This document shows positions 59,561 to 64,000 of a stretch of 64,000 nucleotides of DNA, piece by piece. This DNA is from Petrosia ficiformis. Taxonomy: Eukaryota; Porifera; Demospongiae; Haplosclerida; Petrosiidae. The position numbers and the translations under genes were made by a program. The number at the start of each line of letters is the position of its first letter. Within the stretch, counting starts at the first letter, position 1. The DNA lies in NCBI GenBank assembly GCA_947044365.1, contig OX345637.1:10621576-10685575 (forward strand), in the 5' to 3' direction. Below the pieces are notes generated by a model. That model was not told the DNA's origin. It searched no databases and was given only the letters and a program-made list of their open reading frames with translations.

Positions 59561-59902
59561 AGTAGTTATATAAGAATTGTAATAACTATTGATTCACACA
59601 GTCATCACACATTTTATGCTGTTACATCACATTTTTACATGTGTATTATAATATTATCATACTTCGTATAATATTATTATACACATGTTTATATATATCA
59701 CATTAATTTAGTATGAATAAAAAGTGTTGCTTAAGCAGGAAACATAACATAAACACATCATGTATATTACAGTTTTACTATACATGTATGTAATTAAGGA
59801 AGAAAGCACCTTGTACAAACTGCCAATAATATAGTGTTGCTTATCAGTAGCTCATGCATGTGTTCTTTACTTCTATCCTAATCTATAGCTACATAGCCTC
59901 CC

Positions 59903-60569
59903 AGGCATGGGGTCAAGTACATTGGTACTTGTACTTAAGTTCTTTTCTGCAATAATCTGTGTACTTGTACTTGTACTTAAATTTCTTTAGGTACTTAATA
60001 GTACTTACTGTACTTAAAAATACTTGTAAATACATTGAAGTACTTTGAAGTACATGTACAGGTACAGGTAACCTTTGCAGGTTTACAACTAAAGATGCAT
60101 GCCTGTATAACAACATTATAAACAGGTGCAAGTGTAATTAAATACAGCTGATCATGCTTTCACTAAAGTTACTTTATCAGTATAGTATACTAACATATTT
60201 CCAGTGCATTGTCAGTAAAGGTATTTACCCCTGAAAAGTGTCGATTGACCGATTCGAGGTTTGAACAGCTTATGTTCATAAGGTGCAATAATAAGGAACT
60301 GTAAACTGAAGTTACTATGAAAGACATTTGACTGAGTATACTTGTTGTATTACTTTTATGAACAAAAAAAGTCATTATTGTGTCATTTACAGTTTGAAGA
60401 GCTCAATGTACTTACACTATTACTTAAGCACAATAAGAAGTACTTGTATTTGTACCTAAGTACACTCCTCTAGGAGTAATTGTACTTGTACTTGTACTTC
60501 AGATAACATTTGTGTACTTGTACTTGTACTTAAATACTTTTATATGTACTTGACCTCATGCCTGATATA
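59903..60569. mobile_element. 667-bp hAT-like MITE with 8-bp target duplication
   Basis: AGCCTCCC at 59895-59902 is repeated at 60570-60577. The ends share AGGCATGRGGTCAAGTACA in inverted order, with six extra bases at the right edge. Next to both ends are runs of GTACTT (left GGTACTTGTACTTAAG, right GTACTTGTACTTAAAT). An 8-bp duplication fits the hAT superfamily. No coding capacity. Confidence 0.7.
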
Positions 60570-60577
60570 AGCCTCCC

Positions 60578-61344
60578 ATTAATTGTGATATCATTTTTGT
60601 AACTATGTACATATGTACATGCAACACTGACAGTATTTTATATTATAGATTACACTCTGTGGCCCATATCATTTTGAGAATGTTTTCATTTTATTATTGT
60701 ACTATAATTATTTTGTTTCAGCCCTTTATAAGCCTGAGAAAGAACAGGCACCTTCAAAATCTAAAGAGTTTGTACAGTTTTAAAATACGAATTTCAATTT
60801 GTTCAGTAAGGGGCACTAAGGGTTGTAGGGAGGAAGGGGTCTCCCCTCTTTTTGAAATTTAGATTGCTTCTGATTGACAGCTAGGCTAGCACTGGATGAA
60901 GAGAAGGGAAAATGTAGTTTTGGAATGGGAAATCAATTTCCTGGTCTTCCACTCATATGAAACCCTGATACAAAGTGTATACAAGTATTATATATATATA
61001 TATATATATAAAGAATGTTTGTTTCGCACCCCTTGGATGTAGTATATACTTGTTCAAGTTGTACAGTTTAAATAAGTCTACAGTCCTGGCAACAGGATCA
61101 GTATATTTTCTTTAAGATTCCCAGCAAGGACCAAATTTGCCTGAAAACATTTAGTTTAGTAACCCTTCTCCACCACACCAACTATGCTCCATAGAAAGCT
61201 GCTCAGTTTTATTTCTAAACCCTTCTAGTGTTTTTATTTATAATAGGAAAGGTCTTTATAACTGAGAAAGCAACGATAATCATAGCATTTTTTTATTGTG
61301 TGAATTGTATACATCATTTCCGGGAATAATGATTAATCAGCTTT
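60578..61344. other. upstream region of copy E
   Basis: An open frame at 60605-60862 is not supported by anything else. A TA tract lies at about 60989-61010. The stretch differs entirely from the upstream regions of copies A and B, so copy E has a different promoter context. Confidence 0.5.
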
Positions 61345-63794
61345 ATGAAATTCGTTAATTTCGTTGACAAAGAATTGGAGATGGTGATGTCATTCATGCA
61401 GCTATTTGTGTTCCTTGCTACTGTTTTACCTCTTATAAATGGTATGAAAACTTGTTGAACACCTATTCTTCTGTTGTGATTTGAGCAAATAACAGATTTT
61501 TAAAAGACAGGAAGCTCTACATTTTGCAGTAGAGTTTCAGAAAGTATTTTCTGATGTGCATGCCAGGCAAGAGGACAATGAAATTGCTAGTAATGAATTC
61601 TTCGTCCAAAAGCAGTCTTATTAGTCTAGTATGTCCAGACCCTTAATTCCTCTCTATGCGAAGAGCTGGCCTACCTGACGAGAGCAGCCTGGATCTGCTC
61701 ATAGAATCGTTTAAATTTTGCATCGCCTTGAATGCATGTGCAGACAGTGGTATATAGTCTAGCTGGAAACGGATAATGGACGGTATGTTTGCAGCGCACT
61801 TATGTGGATCATGACCTTCAATCCCTACAAATTGGTCTGGCCTAATTGTGTGTGTAGATGCTATAGCTATTAATTAATTTTATTATAATAATTGCAATTA
61901 AACAAGAATAGCAGCAATTATTTGTTTATTTGCACTACTATAGGTGTTCAGTTCTCATTCATGCCCTCTCCTATTATTACTATACAACAGACAGCAGTGT
62001 ACAAGTGTTCAGTAGATAATAATGGAGTATCAATTCAATGGAATGTGAATGGAACTACTTCAACTGATTCTTCTATCACTGATCTTGGAATAATCACATA
62101 TGGTGCTGCCACACAGAATTCAAGTCTCACTATACCAGGAAATTTTGAACTGAATAATACTATAGTGACATGTATTGCAGCAGGACTGGTTGATATGATG
62201 GGATATTTTAATACAAGTAATACTACATTGTTTATACAAGGTATGTCAATCAATATAATAATTATAATTATGACTGATAATGTTCACTATAGGTAAACCT
62301 GATCCTGTAGATTTGACTTGTGTTATCAGTTTACTATACACTATTCAGTGTAACTGGAACACTCCATATACTCTACCTGAATTCACAATATCAAAATATA
62401 ATATTAATATCACTAATGAAGAAGAACTTGTTAAACAAGTATCACTAACTGGAACACTTGATACTCAATACACATATAATGTTAGTGAGTTTGGTACCTA
62501 TACTATCAGTATAACAGCTGTTATAAGTGAAGATCTGGAGGGAGAAAGAAATGAAAGTATTATAAACATTGAAACAGGTAAATTATATATTTTTATATTA
62601 AGTGTTCATTCTTACTTACTTTTATGTTAGTACATATAACAGACCATCGTATTGGAATTAGAAATCAAAGTGGTTATTGGATGATAAATACAACTATTAA
62701 TGTTAGTCACTGATACTAATAGCTGTGATACTCTATTAATATACTATTATAGGATACTATTCTCATGAATCCACAACCTAGTGGAATATATGTATGTATT
62801 ACTGAACTGAGTGATGAATCAGGATCTTGTGTGTATAACAGAACAGGTATTATAACACAATATTCACCAGTAATAACAGGAGAGATTAATGTTGGGTTTC
62901 TGAGTGATAATAAGAAGTGGAGTGTCACTATAGTTTTGATATATGAGTCTGGATTAAAAGTTGTTTGTAAAGAACCAAAGAATTTAAGTGAGTAACATTA
63001 TTATTCTACTGGACAATGTAGTTGATGACTACATTAACACAGGTATATTAAGAGGAGATGTAGTTGTACAGGACTCCACAACAGGACTAGTTTGTTTCAC
63101 ATGTATATTTGTTGAAGGAAGTCAGTCATTAGGATGTTCCATTGAATACCTGTGTACAAGAACTGAATATAATGGTCAACTCAATATCAATAGGCCTTTG
63201 GATAGTCAGAATGTTACAAAGTGTATAGATGGAATTTATACTAGTGATTATGATATATCATTTTATGATATTCAACATAATGGTGTTAACTACCAGTCAG
63301 TTTATCAGTTAATACAGCATAGTATTGATGGACTGTCTCCTTCAATCATGTCGTCATCACCATCACCATCATCGTCATCATCATCACAGACAAGCACGAC
63401 AATGTCACCAATACCTACCGAATCTCAAATTATTGATCAACAAAAAGGTATGATATGTATAATAATCACTTATGAATTATATTTATTAATAATAACAGAT
63501 GGTGGGCTATCATTTACAATAATAGTTATAATTGTGACTGTTATAATTATCGTTATTGTAACTGTGGTGATAATTATTATTGGTGAGTTTATTAAGTTAT
63601 TATTAACACTTAATGATTGTTATAAATTCATATTAGTGATTGTTTTGGTGGTAATTAAATTCAAAAGAAAACATTCAAAACCATCAGGTGAGTATAATTA
63701 TGATCATTCATATGACAGTGACTTTACTCGTATAGATGCAGCACCGAACCCAAAAAATTATGGTGATGCTAAACATAAGAGTAATGATGATGAA
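61345..63794 (+). CDS. receptor copy E, intact but running off the window
   Basis: Exons: 61381-61441 (signal; an in-frame ATG at 61345 would add 12 residues), 61944-62240 (Ig), 62293-62577 (FN3), 62631-62701, 62753-62987, 63043-63447 (Cys-rich and stalk), 63499-63582 (TM), 63637-63687, 63736-63794 (ends phase 0 at GAA|GTGAGT). From ATG 61381 this is 516 codons without a stop. The signal peptide (MQLFVFLATVLPLI) is unrelated to that of A and B, while the rest is close to them. The TM run spans exons 7-8 and ends KFKRKHSKPS. If exon 9 is not spliced it reads to TGA at 63813-63815, giving a tailless form. In copies B and D the linker and Death-domain exons start about 620-1,490 nt downstream of exon 9, so those of E should lie beyond 64000. 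Confidence 0.8.
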
Positions 63795-64000
63795 GTGAGT
63801 GATGAATATATGTGACCTAATTAATATTTGAACATTTTGCTGCACATGTTTATATTCAATCGCTAGCTATTCCATCATTTTGTACAGGAACTCAATGAAT
63901 ATCCACAATTATTAATCACATCTTCGATACAAATATTGTTGGCTTCTTTTACAAAATGGCTGAATAGCGAGTTAAGCTTCATCAAAATTATTTTATAGGA

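Noticed and set aside
1..64000. tRNA or rRNA genes
   Set aside because: No cloverleaf-like segment with A and B box motifs or ribosomal sequence was noticed. Without a covariance search this is a weak negative.

Overview
This is AT-rich animal genomic DNA with short spliced exons (GT-AG, many introns of 50-500 nt) and a dense load of DNA-transposon debris. Long open frames are almost absent, and coding content only appears when exons are joined by splice signal and phase. The exon style, the base composition and MITE termini such as CGTAGCCAGACCC suggest an early-branching animal, most likely a demosponge of the Amphimedon type. That organism guess rests on recall, not on a search.

The backbone is a cluster of related single-pass receptors. 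A 9.6-10.4 kb unit is tandemly repeated: U1 (1-9540), U2 (9540-19935) and a truncated U3 (19936-22070). U1 holds receptor copy A, a pseudogene. U2 holds copy B, which reads through 11 exons to an exact 733-residue protein. Further copies are G (minus strand, 32816-35207), D (52692-56773, pseudogene), a degraded relic (59225-59560) and E (61345-63794, open, running off the window). Their shared layout is a signal peptide, an N-terminal Ig-like domain, an FN3-like domain, a second beta-sandwich split over two exons, a cysteine-rich domain, a Ser/Thr/Pro stalk and a transmembrane segment. Copies B and D add a proline-rich linker and a C-terminal Death domain. Copy G instead has a short tail with an ITIM-like tyrosine motif. 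The ectodomain introns are mostly phase 1, which suits module shuffling.

22-32 kb is a repeat zone: foldback MITEs, two minisatellites that share a core in opposite orientation, a LINE fragment, inverted-repeat clusters and stray receptor transmembrane or tail exons on both strands. 35221-39213 is a 3,993-bp Mutator-like (MULE) transposon with TIRs and an 8-bp target duplication, inserted at the 5' end of receptor G. It carries a transposase with SWIM and PHD zinc fingers (first catalytic block not found) and an intact ten-exon USP-type deubiquitinase of 297 residues. 40.2-41.3 kb holds two TTAA-flanked MITEs back to back. 43.6-48.5 kb is a second, decayed transposon with divergent C2H2-type and SAM-like genes around an NRF1-like promoter. 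49-52 kb holds foldback elements and a tyrosine-recombinase-like fragment.

Biologically, the window looks like a birth-and-death array of Death-domain and ITIM-type receptors (candidate allorecognition or immune genes, by inference only), reshaped by tandem duplication, inversion and transposon insertion.
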